Below, piece after piece: positions 53,538-62,024 of a stretch of 64,000 nt of DNA. The number at the start of each line of letters is the position of its first letter. Position 1 is the stretch's first letter. The stretch lies in NCBI RefSeq assembly GCF_008831505.1, contig NZ_CP044507.1, positions 2,294,001 to 2,358,000 on the forward strand, read 5' to 3'. A program made the position numbers and the translations under genes. The notes under the pieces are model-generated. The model searched no databases and was not told the DNA's origin. It saw only the letters and a program-made list of their open reading frames with translations. This stretch comes from Chryseobacterium sp. GTDB lineage: Bacteria > Bacteroidota > Bacteroidia > Flavobacteriales > Weeksellaceae.

Positions 53538-55049
53538 ATGAGTAAAGTTAGAGTTCGTTTTGCGCCCAGTCCCACCGGTCCGCTGCACCTGGGTGGTGCC
53601 AGAACGGCCTTATATGATTACCTTTTTGCAAAGAAAAACAACGGGGATTTTGTACTCCGTATTGAAGATACTGATACCGCCAGATATGTGGAAGGTGCCG
53701 AAGATTATATCATGGATGCGCTGGAATGGGCGGGCATTACGCCGGACGAAAGCCCAAGGCATGGTGGCAACTACGGACCCTACCGTCAGAGCGAAAGACG
53801 GGATATTTATGACAGGCATATCGCGGAAATCCTGAAGACGGACTATGCTTATATGGCTTTTGATACCCCCGCCGAACTGGATGATATCCGTAAGCATTAT
53901 GAAGAAAAAGGCGAGGTTTTCTCCTATAATAATATTACCAGAAACCAACTCAAAAACAGTTTGGCCCTGCCTGCAGACGAAGTGCAGAAACTTCTGGACG
54001 AAAAAGCGCCCTATGTAATCCGTTTTAAAATGCCCGTGAACCGCATTTTGAACCTGGAAGACACCATTCGCGGTAAATTTGCCGTGAATACTGATACACT
54101 GGATGATAAAGTACTCGTTAAGAACGACGGTATGCCTACCTATCACATGGCCAATATCATAGATGACCACGAGATGGAAATCAGCCACGTTATCCGTGGC
54201 GAGGAGTGGCTCCCCTCTATGGGGCTTCACGTACTTCTTTACGAAGCAATGGGTTGGACCGCTCCGGAGTTCGCACACCTGCCACTTATCCTGAAGCCCG
54301 AAGGTAAAGGAAAACTGAGCAAAAGAGACGGGGCCAAATTTGGCTTTCCGGTGTTCCCGATGAATTTTACAGACCCGGAAACCAAGGAGGTTTACCCCGG
54401 TTATAAAGAACACGGCTATCTGCCGGAAGCCTTCGTAAACTTCCTGGCTCTCCTGGGTTGGTCGCCTGCAGAGGACAAAGAGATACTGAGCCTGGAAGAA
54501 ATGGCGCAGGAATTTGACCTTCATAAAGTACATAAGGCAGGGGCACGCTTCAGCAAGGAGAAAGCAGACTGGTTTAACCATCAGTACCTTCAGAAAAAAA
54601 GCGATGAAGAGGTTCTTCTGATGCTGCAGGAACTGGAACCCGAAAGAACAAATGCTCTTGCTAAGGACAAACTTCTGAAAATCGTTTCCCTGATGAAAGA
54701 ACGCGCCACCTTTGTAAAGGACATCTACGAAAGCGGAAAATTCTTTTTTGAAGCGCCGGAATCTTTTGATGAAAAAGCGGTAAAAAAAGCCTGGAACGAC
54801 CAAACGGCGGGCATCATTACACAGTTTTCTGAAACCTTAAATGCTGATGATTTTAATGCTGCCAATCTTAAGGAAGCCATCAAAAATTTTGCTGAAACCC
54901 AAAACCTGGGCATGGGCAAGGTCATGATGCCTCTCCGCCTTGCGCTTGTAGGCGAGCTTAAAGGTCCTGATGTACCGGATATTATGGAAATAATTGGTTT
55001 TGAGGAGACTAAATCGCGTATTTCAAATGCGGTAAATAATATCGGATAA
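53538..55049 (+). CDS. gltX: Glutamyl-tRNA synthetase
   Basis: 503 residues, class I synthetase. [20 protein letters not shown] contains the HIGH-like signature, and [11 protein letters not shown] is the KMSKS-like loop (near residue 259). The C-terminal anticodon-binding domain is helical. The start MSKVRVRF is the family start. A long antisense frame opposite it is not a gene. Monocistronic or leading into accA (43-base gap with its own box). Confidence 0.96.
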   Translation: MSKVRVRFAPSPTGPLHLGGARTALYDYLFAKKNNGDFVLRIEDTDTARYVEGAEDYIMDALEWAGITPDESPRHGGNYGPYRQSERRDIYDRHIAEILKTDYAYMAFDTPAELDDIRKHYEEKGEVFSYNNITRNQLKNSLALPADEVQKLLDEKAPYVIRFKMPVNRILNLEDTIRGKFAVNTDTLDDKVLVKNDGMPTYHMANIIDDHEMEISHVIRGEEWLPSMGLHVLLYEAMGWTAPEFAHLPLILKPEGKGKLSKRDGAKFGFPVFPMNFTDPETKEVYPGYKEHGYLPEAFVNFLALLGWSPAEDKEILSLEEMAQEFDLHKVHKAGARFSKEKADWFNHQYLQKKSDEEVLLMLQELEPERTNALAKDKLLKIVSLMKERATFVKDIYESGKFFFEAPESFDEKAVKKAWNDQTAGIITQFSETLNADDFNAANLKEAIKNFAETQNLGMGKVMMPLRLALVGELKGPDVPDIMEIIGFEETKSRISNAVNNIG

Positions 55050-55066
55050 GTCTCTGCAATTTTCAC

Positions 55067-55074
55067 TAATTTTG
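55067..55074 (+). promoter_or_regulatory. -7 box for accA
   Basis: TAATTTTG, 18 bases before the ATG at 55093. It overlaps a TTG that would be an alternative start. Confidence 0.5.
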
Positions 55075-55092
55075 AAGGATAATTTTCAGGAT

Positions 55093-56049
55093 ATGCAATA
55101 TTTAGAATTTGAAAAGCCAATTGAAGAACTGATGGAGCAGTATCAAACCTGTTCAATCGTAGGCGAAGATGCCGGAGTAGATGTGAAGTTGGCCTGTTCT
55201 CAGATTGAGGACAAAATCATTGAAAAGAAAAAGGAAATATATCTGAACCTTACACCATGGCAGCGCGTGCAGCTCTCCAGACATCCGGACCGCCCTTACA
55301 CACTGGATTTCATCAATGGAATTGTAGATAAAGACAGCTTCCTCGAGCTTCATGGCGACCGTAATTTTGCTGATGATCCGGCAATGATCGGTGGTTTGGC
55401 TACGATAGACGGTCAGAAAGTGATGCTGATCGGAACCCAAAAAGGGCGTACCACCAAGGAAAGACAGCACCGCAGATTCGGCATGAGTAATCCCGAAGGT
55501 TACCGTAAAGCTTTACGCTTAATGAAACTCGCTGAAAAATTCCGCATTCCTGTTATTACGCTAATTGATACACCGGGAGCCTATCCCGGACTTGAAGCTG
55601 AAGAAAGAGGTCAGGGTGAAGCCATTGCACGTAATATTTTCGAGATGACGATGCTGAAGACGCCTATCTTCTGTTATATCATCGGCGAAGGTGCCAGTGG
55701 CGGTGCCTTAGGAATCGGCGTGGGTAATAAGGTTTACATGCTGGAAAATACCTGGTATACCGTAATCGCACCGGAAAGCTGCTCATCCATACTGTGGAGA
55801 AACTGGAATCATAAGGAAGATGCGGCAAATGCATTGAAACTGACTCCAAGCGATGCTTTGGAACATAAATTCATTGACGGCATTATCCAGGAACCGCTGG
55901 GTGGAGCGCATTACGAACCGCAGGTTGCCTATGACCACCTGAAACAGTCTATCCTTCAGAACATCAAGGCCTTTGCTTCATTTTCAGGCAAGGAACTGGA
56001 ACAGCAAAGACAGGATAAGTTTATTGCGATGGGCCGCTTCAAAGGGTAA
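55093..56049 (+). CDS. accA: Acetyl-CoA carboxylase carboxyltransferase subunit alpha
   Basis: 318 residues. With AccD it moves the carboxyl group from biotin to acetyl-CoA. Visible: [15 protein letters not shown] at the start, [39 protein letters not shown] and [14 protein letters not shown], all typical. The promoter box decides for the ATG at 55093 over the upstream TTG. Ends at a terminator shared with the convergent gene. Confidence 0.96.
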   Translation: MQYLEFEKPIEELMEQYQTCSIVGEDAGVDVKLACSQIEDKIIEKKKEIYLNLTPWQRVQLSRHPDRPYTLDFINGIVDKDSFLELHGDRNFADDPAMIGGLATIDGQKVMLIGTQKGRTTKERQHRRFGMSNPEGYRKALRLMKLAEKFRIPVITLIDTPGAYPGLEAEERGQGEAIARNIFEMTMLKTPIFCYIIGEGASGGALGIGVGNKVYMLENTWYTVIAPESCSSILWRNWNHKEDAANALKLTPSDALEHKFIDGIIQEPLGGAHYEPQVAYDHLKQSILQNIKAFASFSGKELEQQRQDKFIAMGRFKG

Positions 56050-56072
56050 AAGTTATTAGAAATATAAAATAA

Positions 56073-56105
56073 AAAGGGCTGTCACCGTACCGGAGACAGC
56101 CCTTT
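56073..56105 (+). terminator. Terminator of accA
   Basis: Eleven-base-pair perfect stem AAAGGGCTGTC/GACAGCCCTTT. Both flanks are A- or T-rich, so it may serve both converging genes. Confidence 0.78.
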
Positions 56106-56134
56106 CTGTTTAATTTGAAATCAGTTCAGTTTTC

Positions 56135-56728
56135 TTACCTCCTCGAATTCAAAGTAATAGCAATATCCTTATTGATATTCTTGGCTGATGAATATTTGGC
56201 ATCACAGATACTCGTAGTCACCAGATAATTGCCTTTATCGATCAGGATATAACTTTGATTGTTGGCCTTTACATCAAGGTTATAATAATTACCTCTCCCA
56301 CTGAATTTTACGATCAGGTTACAGGCCGAACGGTTGACGATCTGTACATAGGCTTCCCTCTTGTTGGGACTGTTGTCAAAGAGGTGGTTCAGGACCTTAG
56401 CGGCCATCTTACTTTTATCGTTCACGCCATCTTTAAGGTCGCTCTTTACTTCGCGCACCAATTTTCCTTTTGTAAGCGGTTCCACTTTCGGTTTGGCAGC
56501 AATATCATTAGCTGGAGTAATAAGCTGTACCAGTTTGACCCTTAAATCTCCAATGGCGGGATCGCTGGGATTATCTTTTATAAAGGCTGCGATTACTTTC
56601 GGGTCGTTACTCATCTGCGCCTGTGCAGCCGTCATTTTTGCGGCAGGAGCCTTTACAGAGGTTTTTTTCTTCTGTGCCATAGCGAGACCGCAGATCAGGA
56701 TCAGAAAAAAGATATACCATTTTTTCAT
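56135..56728 (-). CDS. Secreted protein of unknown function (DUF6759-like)
   Basis: 197 residues with a signal peptide ending LAMAQ (about residue 19), a Lys/Ala-rich linker, a helical middle (FIKDNPSDPAIGDLRVKLVQ) and a beta-rich C-terminal domain (AYVQIVNRSACNLIVKFSG; ILIDKGNYLVTTSICDAKYS). I believe this end matches the Flavobacteriia-restricted DUF6759; function unknown. Convergent with accA and divergent from tsf. Confidence 0.65.
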   Translation of the reverse strand: MKKWYIFFLILICGLAMAQKKKTSVKAPAAKMTAAQAQMSNDPKVIAAFIKDNPSDPAIGDLRVKLVQLITPANDIAAKPKVEPLTKGKLVREVKSDLKDGVNDKSKMAAKVLNHLFDNSPNKREAYVQIVNRSACNLIVKFSGRGNYYNLDVKANNQSYILIDKGNYLVTTSICDAKYSSAKNINKDIAITLNSRR

Positions 56729-56807
56729 ATTATAATTGTGATTGTTAATACATTGGACGCCTACTATAACGTAAAAAAACTATGTTTTAGTTTACATTAA
56801 ATTTATT

Positions 56808-56815
56808 TATCTTTG
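56808..56815 (+). promoter_or_regulatory. -7 box for tsf
   Basis: TATCTTTG, giving a leader of about 53 bases before tsf. Confidence 0.55.
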
Positions 56816-56871
56816 CATCGCTCAAAAAAGATTCTAAACTTAACTCTTTTTTTAAATACAAAAATAAATAT

Positions 56872-57693
56872 ATGTACACACCGGTAGCTGCAGACGTAGC
56901 GAAACTTAGAAACACGACAGGGGCAGGTATGATGGACTGCAAAAAAGCTTTGGTTGAGGCAGAAGGAGACTTCGAAAAAGCAATTGAAATCCTTAGAAAA
57001 AAAGGACAGAAAGTTGCTGCCAACAGAGCCGACAGGGAATCTACTGAAGGTGCAGTTATTGCAAAAGTGAATGACGATAAAACAAGAGGGGTTATTATTG
57101 CCCTGAACTGTGAAACTGACTTCGTGGCTAAGAACGAAGAGTTTGTAAAACTTGCTCATGACCTGGCTGAAATGGCTCTTGGAAAAACCAAAGAAGAGCT
57201 TTTGGCTTCAGATTATAAAGGCATTACCGTTGCTGATAAACTGATCGAGCAGACAGGTGTTATTGGTGAAAAAATTGAAATCGGTTCTTTTGAAACCATT
57301 GAAGGACCTTTCCTGGGCGCATACATCCATGCTGGAAACAAAATCGCTGCCATCACTTCCCTTTCCGCAAACGTAAACGGATCTGAAGAGGCGGCTAAAG
57401 CAGTTGCAATGCAGGTTGCAGCGATGAACCCAATCGCTCTGGACGAAACAAAGGTTTCTCAGGAGACCATTGACAAAGAACTGGAAATTGAAAGAGACCT
57501 TCTTATCAAGGAAGGTAAACCAGAGAACATCATTGACAATATCCTGAAAGGGAAAATGCAGAAGTTCTACAAAGAAAATACCCTTGTACATCAGGCATTC
57601 ATTAAGGACGGAAATATGTCTGTAAGTGATTACGTAAAATCCATTGACGCTGACCTTAAAGTAGTTGGTTTTGTAAGAGTTAGCCTTACCTAA
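56872..57693 (+). CDS. tsf: Translation elongation factor Ts
   Basis: Nucleotide-exchange factor for EF-Tu. 273 residues: UBA-like N-terminus with LRNTTGAGMMDCKKALVEA, the EF-Tu-contacting ALNCETDFVAKNEEF (TDFV motif), and the core. rpsB, usually just upstream, is not present; tsf has its own promoter and terminator. Confidence 0.96.
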   Translation: MYTPVAADVAKLRNTTGAGMMDCKKALVEAEGDFEKAIEILRKKGQKVAANRADRESTEGAVIAKVNDDKTRGVIIALNCETDFVAKNEEFVKLAHDLAEMALGKTKEELLASDYKGITVADKLIEQTGVIGEKIEIGSFETIEGPFLGAYIHAGNKIAAITSLSANVNGSEEAAKAVAMQVAAMNPIALDETKVSQETIDKELEIERDLLIKEGKPENIIDNILKGKMQKFYKENTLVHQAFIKDGNMSVSDYVKSIDADLKVVGFVRVSLT

Positions 57694-57716
57694 TAACCAC
57701 CTATATCCCGATACAT

Positions 57717-57747
57717 TCTCCCTGATTTTTCAGGGAGATTTTTTTTA
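57717..57747 (+). terminator. Terminator of tsf
   Basis: Nine-base-pair stem TCTCCCTGA/TCAGGGAGA with a TTTT loop and an eight-T run. Confidence 0.9.
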
Positions 57748-57769
57748 TAAGTAATCCACAATTATTGAG

Positions 57770-57777
57770 TAATTTTG
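57770..57777 (+). promoter_or_regulatory. -7 box for first giant secreted protein gene
   Basis: TAATTTTG, 20 bases before the ATG at 57798. Confidence 0.45.
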
Positions 57778-57797
57778 TCACCATTTTTACATGGATT

Positions 57798-60700
57798 ATG
57801 AAAAAACTTTTATTTGCTTTCCTTCTTTTTTTCAGTTTCTTAGGATTCGCACAACTGGACACCGACCACTGGTTTGCGCCCATGGCTGCAAAAGCAGGTA
57901 ATTCCGGTGCGGAAAGCTATGTATATCTTTCCACTAACGAAACTACACCTTTCACTGTAAGCATTTACAATAATAATACCCTGTTTACCACTGCCACCAT
58001 CAGTAAAGGGAATCCGGCGCAGGTATATATTCCGGAAAGTTTCATGATGGGATTAAACCAATCCCAACTTTTCACTCCCGTAAGCAAGGGAATCTTTCTG
58101 CAGGGTCCTAAAAAATACTTTGCCAACTACCGTTTCTCGGTAACCAATCACGCCGAGATCATCACTTCCAAAGGACTGGCAGGGCTTGGCACCACTTTCT
58201 ATGCAGCCATGGCACCCCTTACCGGTACAGGAACTTACATTAACTCCACCATAGGGGTTATGGCAACAGAAGACAATACGACGGTTACCGTTTCGGGATA
58301 TGACCCCACGGTTGTCTTTTCAGACGGAAGTTCCAGTGCAACTAAGACGTTCACACTCAACAGGGGGCAGTCTTACATCCTGGACGCTGTAAGTACGGCG
58401 GGACCCGGGAATCTGGACGGCCTTATTGGTGCACGGATAGACGCCAACCACCCGGTATCAGTTACCAACGGTAACTTTAACGGTATCTATACCAATTTCA
58501 ATTTCACCAACAATGACATCCTGATGGACCAGGCTGTTCCCGTGGACAGATTAGGCAAAAATTTCGTTATGGTGAAGGGAAATGCGCCGGTAACGTCGGG
58601 CATGGAGACGGCACTCATAGTAGCTACTGAAAATAATACCAGCGTCACTGTGAACGGGAGCCCGACGGGCATCGTACTTAATGAAGGGGAATATACCATG
58701 ATAGACGGGTTCAACTATACACTGCAGGGCACTACGCACTATAACATGGGTATCAGCACGAATAAAAACGTCTATGTATACCAGTTTCTGGGGGGAACTT
58801 CCAGCGGCAGTGTTTATGCGGCCGGAGGATTCAACTATATACCACCCTTAAGCTGTTTCCTGCCGAATAAAGTAGATGAAATCGGAAACATCAACAGTCT
58901 TGGCTCTGCAACTTACAGCACCAAACTCAACATCATTACGCAAACCGGCGCCAATGTCACCATTAACGGCACTCCGGTATCTCCGTTGAACGGACCGTTT
59001 CCCGTTGTAGGTAATCCGGACTGGGTTACCTATTCGGTATCCAATGTTTCGGGCAACATAACGGTGAATTCTACGAAGTCAGTCACAGCGGGCATTGCTG
59101 CAGGCAGCGGAGCCGTAGGCTACGGCGGTTATTTTGCCGGCTTTTCCTCCGTACCCGTAATTTCAAAAACCGGCGACTGTTATGCCGGAATTCTGCTTCA
59201 GGTTGATAATTCCTATGATGCGTACCAATGGTTCCTGAATGGCGTAGCCATACCCGGTGCGACAACCTTCTCCATTAACCCTGATCTTTACGGATCGGGA
59301 ACCTACACGGTTCTGATCACAAAAAACCTCTGCGAATCCAAACTCACAGACCCTTATTCCTATACCGCGTGTCCTCCCATCAGCACAAGCATCCAAAATA
59401 TTGGGTCCTGTAACAACCTCACAGTTACACCTGCTTTCACCACTTCCGGTCAACCAATTAATCCGTCACTAACCCAAATAATTGCGGCGCCGGCTTCCGG
59501 TACAGCAACGGTGAACGGTGTTACTGGAGTCATAACCTATACACCTGCTGCCGGACTCACCGCAGATACACAGGTGCAATTTGTTTATTACCTGCAGGGT
59601 ACAGGCAATCCGGCAGATTTTGAATACTTCCGCGTGACAGTCAATATCGACGTGCTCCAAACTACCAATGCCTCATTGGTTTCATGCGCGGGTGCGAATG
59701 GTAACGCTAATTTCAACCTTACCTCAGTAAGCAATTCACCGGATGCGGGAACTACCGCCCAATATTTCACCAATGCGAACCTAACCGGGGCGATAGCAGA
59801 TCCAACCAACTACTCAGCCCCCACGGGATTGGTGTACGTGCAGGTAACTTCGGCCTCGGGGTGTGTAGCCACCGCTCAAATTCAGCTTACAGCGGTAGCA
59901 GCACCCAATATTAACCCCACCGCGTATAATACAAGTATTTGTGACAGCGATCTGGACGGCATAATAAACGTAAGTTTCAGCGATGTTACGCCTGTAATTG
60001 TAAATAATTCCGGCCAGTTTAATGTCCGGTACTATTTAAATCAGGCAGATGCCGCCGCCGGAAATAACAACACCCTCGGGAATGCCTGGACTTTCAGTAC
60101 ACCTACTACTGTATATGTGCGTGTTGATGCTATGAACGGCAACTGTGCACCTGCACTGGACCAACTGAATTTCGCAATCGGCCCAAAAGTTCCGGTACTT
60201 ACCTCTAACCATTCAGCAACGCTATGCGACCCGGACGGAAACGGCTCGGAACCAGCTAACCTGAACAATTACACAAACGCATTTACGGTGGATCCTGCCG
60301 CAACCTTCACTTTCCACGGTACACTAGCAAATGCCAATGCAGGAACGAATGCCGTAAGTGCGAACCAAACCGTAACCGGCACCGGTGTTTATTATATCGT
60401 GATCCAGCATCCCGGTTTTTGCCCTATGGTGGTTGAATTAAACCTCACACTGCAGTCCCTTAACGTTAATCCCGCTACGCTTTCCTCATGTGCGAATGCG
60501 GCAGGTACAGGTACCTTCAACCTCACAACAGCAAATGTAACCGGCACACCGGGTGTTACACTGGGATACTTCTCCGATCCGGCACTCACTGTCACGATAC
60601 CCGATCCTACAAATTATACCGCCGCACCGGGCAATGTATATGTTCAGGTTTCCGCAGCCAACAACTGCTCAGCGGTTGCTGTTGTAACACTTAACGTAAT

Positions 60701-61946
60701 ACCGCTGCCTAACCTTAATACTGCCGGCTTCAACGGAGCACTTTGCGATGAAAATTTTGACGGCACGGTTCAGGTAAACTTCTCTGCTGTTACCCCACAG
60801 ATTGTAAATAATTCCGGAGCTTTCAATGTTCGCTATTATCTGGTGCAGGCCGATGCCGTTGCGGGAAATAACAACAACCTTCCGGCTAACTGGAGTTATG
60901 CGGCTACAACAACGGTTTATGTGCGCGTGGACAGTAACACGGGGAACTGTACGCCCGCTCTGGGACAGATTATCTTCAGCATTGGAAACCGGTTAACACT
61001 CATTTCCGGCACTGGCACAGCAGAAGTATGTGACAACGATCTTAACGGTTCGGAGCAGATAAATCTAAATTCTTACAGTTCTTTATTTACAGTAAACCCC
61101 GGCGTAACTGCTTCATTTCACAATTCACTGGCTGACGCTCAGAACGATGCAAATGCACTGGCGGGCACTCAACTTATCACAGGCACCCAAACTTTTTATG
61201 TACGTTTTGAGAGTAACAATGCGTGCCCCAACACAGCTCAGCTCACCCTGACGATCAAATCACCAAAAAAATCTGATGTCTTAAAGGATATAACCATCTG
61301 TACGGGAGCTTCAACACAACTGGATGCGGGCCCGGGTTTTACAGCATATCTTTGGAGCAACGGTGCGACTACCCAGTCCATCAATGCAACTGTTGGCAAC
61401 TACTATGTTGACTTAAGTTTTAATGGCTGTACCTACAGACAATATGTAAGTGTTCTAGCGGCCCAGGAACCGGTAATTACAAGTATTGAGGTGAAAGGAG
61501 ACGTTGTAACAGTCAATGTTTCCGGCGGAACTCCGCCCTACCAGTATTCTCTTGACGGTATAAACTGGCAGTCCTCTCCGGTTTTCATGGGAGTTGCAAA
61601 AGGCACGCAGACCGCCTATGTTCTGGCCGCTGAAAAATGCCGCCCAGTTACGAAGGAATTCCTGGTTCTGGATCTTATCAATGCCATCACACCGAATGGG
61701 GACGGCATCAATGATGTGCTGGATTATTCGGACCTTCAGAATAAGGAAAATGTTTCTATAGCAGTGTACGACCGTTATGGTGCTTTGGTATACCAGTCCA
61801 AGAGTAAAAACTACATCTGGGACGGCCGTGTAGGCGGAAGGGTGATCAGCAGCGGAACCTACTGGTACCTTATTAAATGGACAGATCCGGAATCCGGCGA
61901 ACACATGGAATACAGCGGATGGTTGTTGCTGAAAAACCGCGACTGA
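57798..61946 (+). CDS. Giant secreted repeat protein with gliding-motility-type (T9SS type B) C-terminal domain
   Basis: 1382 residues. A signal peptide ends FLGFAQ (about 18). Residues 20-470 form an IgGFc-binding-like N-terminal region (DTDHWFAPMAAKAG; later YNYIPPLSCFLP-like blocks). A short Ig-like segment (about 475-530) and a cadherin-like unit (about 550-620) follow. Then come two copies of a roughly 268-residue repeat (about 623-891 and 892-1160), each with CD-DG/NG motifs such as ICDSDLDG and LCDENFDG. An SprB-like segment and the C-terminal CHU_C/TIGR04131-type domain (NAITPNGDGINDVLDYS to the end) complete it. Such proteins are exported by the type IX system and surface-displayed. 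A close paralogue follows 78 bases downstream. ATG at 57798 gives the clean signal peptide. Confidence 0.85.
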   Translation: MKKLLFAFLLFFSFLGFAQLDTDHWFAPMAAKAGNSGAESYVYLSTNETTPFTVSIYNNNTLFTTATISKGNPAQVYIPESFMMGLNQSQLFTPVSKGIFLQGPKKYFANYRFSVTNHAEIITSKGLAGLGTTFYAAMAPLTGTGTYINSTIGVMATEDNTTVTVSGYDPTVVFSDGSSSATKTFTLNRGQSYILDAVSTAGPGNLDGLIGARIDANHPVSVTNGNFNGIYTNFNFTNNDILMDQAVPVDRLGKNFVMVKGNAPVTSGMETALIVATENNTSVTVNGSPTGIVLNEGEYTMIDGFNYTLQGTTHYNMGISTNKNVYVYQFLGGTSSGSVYAAGGFNYIPPLSCFLPNKVDEIGNINSLGSATYSTKLNIITQTGANVTINGTPVSPLNGPFPVVGNPDWVTYSVSNVSGNITVNSTKSVTAGIAAGSGAVGYGGYFAGFSSVPVISKTGDCYAGILLQVDNSYDAYQWFLNGVAIPGATTFSINPDLYGSGTYTVLITKNLCESKLTDPYSYTACPPISTSIQNIGSCNNLTVTPAFTTSGQPINPSLTQIIAAPASGTATVNGVTGVITYTPAAGLTADTQVQFVYYLQGTGNPADFEYFRVTVNIDVLQTTNASLVSCAGANGNANFNLTSVSNSPDAGTTAQYFTNANLTGAIADPTNYSAPTGLVYVQVTSASGCVATAQIQLTAVAAPNINPTAYNTSICDSDLDGIINVSFSDVTPVIVNNSGQFNVRYYLNQADAAAGNNNTLGNAWTFSTPTTVYVRVDAMNGNCAPALDQLNFAIGPKVPVLTSNHSATLCDPDGNGSEPANLNNYTNAFTVDPAATFTFHGTLANANAGTNAVSANQTVTGTGVYYIVIQHPGFCPMVVELNLTLQSLNVNPATLSSCANAAGTGTFNLTTANVTGTPGVTLGYFSDPALTVTIPDPTNYTAAPGNVYVQVSAANNCSAVAVVTLNVIPLPNLNTAGFNGALCDENFDGTVQVNFSAVTPQIVNNSGAFNVRYYLVQADAVAGNNNNLPANWSYAATTTVYVRVDSNTGNCTPALGQIIFSIGNRLTLISGTGTAEVCDNDLNGSEQINLNSYSSLFTVNPGVTASFHNSLADAQNDANALAGTQLITGTQTFYVRFESNNACPNTAQLTLTIKSPKKSDVLKDITICTGASTQLDAGPGFTAYLWSNGATTQSINATVGNYYVDLSFNGCTYRQYVSVLAAQEPVITSIEVKGDVVTVNVSGGTPPYQYSLDGINWQSSPVFMGVAKGTQTAYVLAAEKCRPVTKEFLVLDLINAITPNGDGINDVLDYSDLQNKENVSIAVYDRYGALVYQSKSKNYIWDGRVGGRVISSGTYWYLIKWTDPESGEHMEYSGWLLLKNRD
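59665..60470 (+). repeat. Intragenic repeat, copy 1
   Basis: Codes for about 268 residues in three modules: an SCA-type start, an ICDSDLDG module with NVRYYLNQADAAAGNNN, and a TLCDPDGNGSE module. Aligns with the copy beginning near 60473; TCATGCGCG (59682) and TCATGTGCG (60486) mark equivalent points 804 bases apart. Confidence 0.8.
60473..61275 (+). repeat. Intragenic repeat, copy 2
   Basis: Second copy, same order of modules: SCANAAG start, LCDENFDG with NVRYYLVQADAVAGNNN, and EVCDNDLNGSE. The protein repeat is clear while the DNA has drifted, so the duplication is not very recent. Confidence 0.8.
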
Positions 61947-61990
61947 TGCTATTTATTTAAAAATAATATTCCTGAATACAAATTTTATTA

Positions 61991-61998
61991 TAAATTTG
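61991..61998 (+). promoter_or_regulatory. -7 box for second giant secreted protein gene
   Basis: TAAATTTG, 26 bases before the ATG. It suggests independent transcription of the second paralogue. Confidence 0.4.
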
Positions 61999-62024
61999 TT
62001 AAATTGATTAAAAATACCAGAAAT

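Noticed and set aside
53610-54803. 397-codon open frame on the minus strand
   Set aside because: Entirely antisense to gltX, which has all synthetase signatures; the antisense translation resembles no protein and arises from codon bias.
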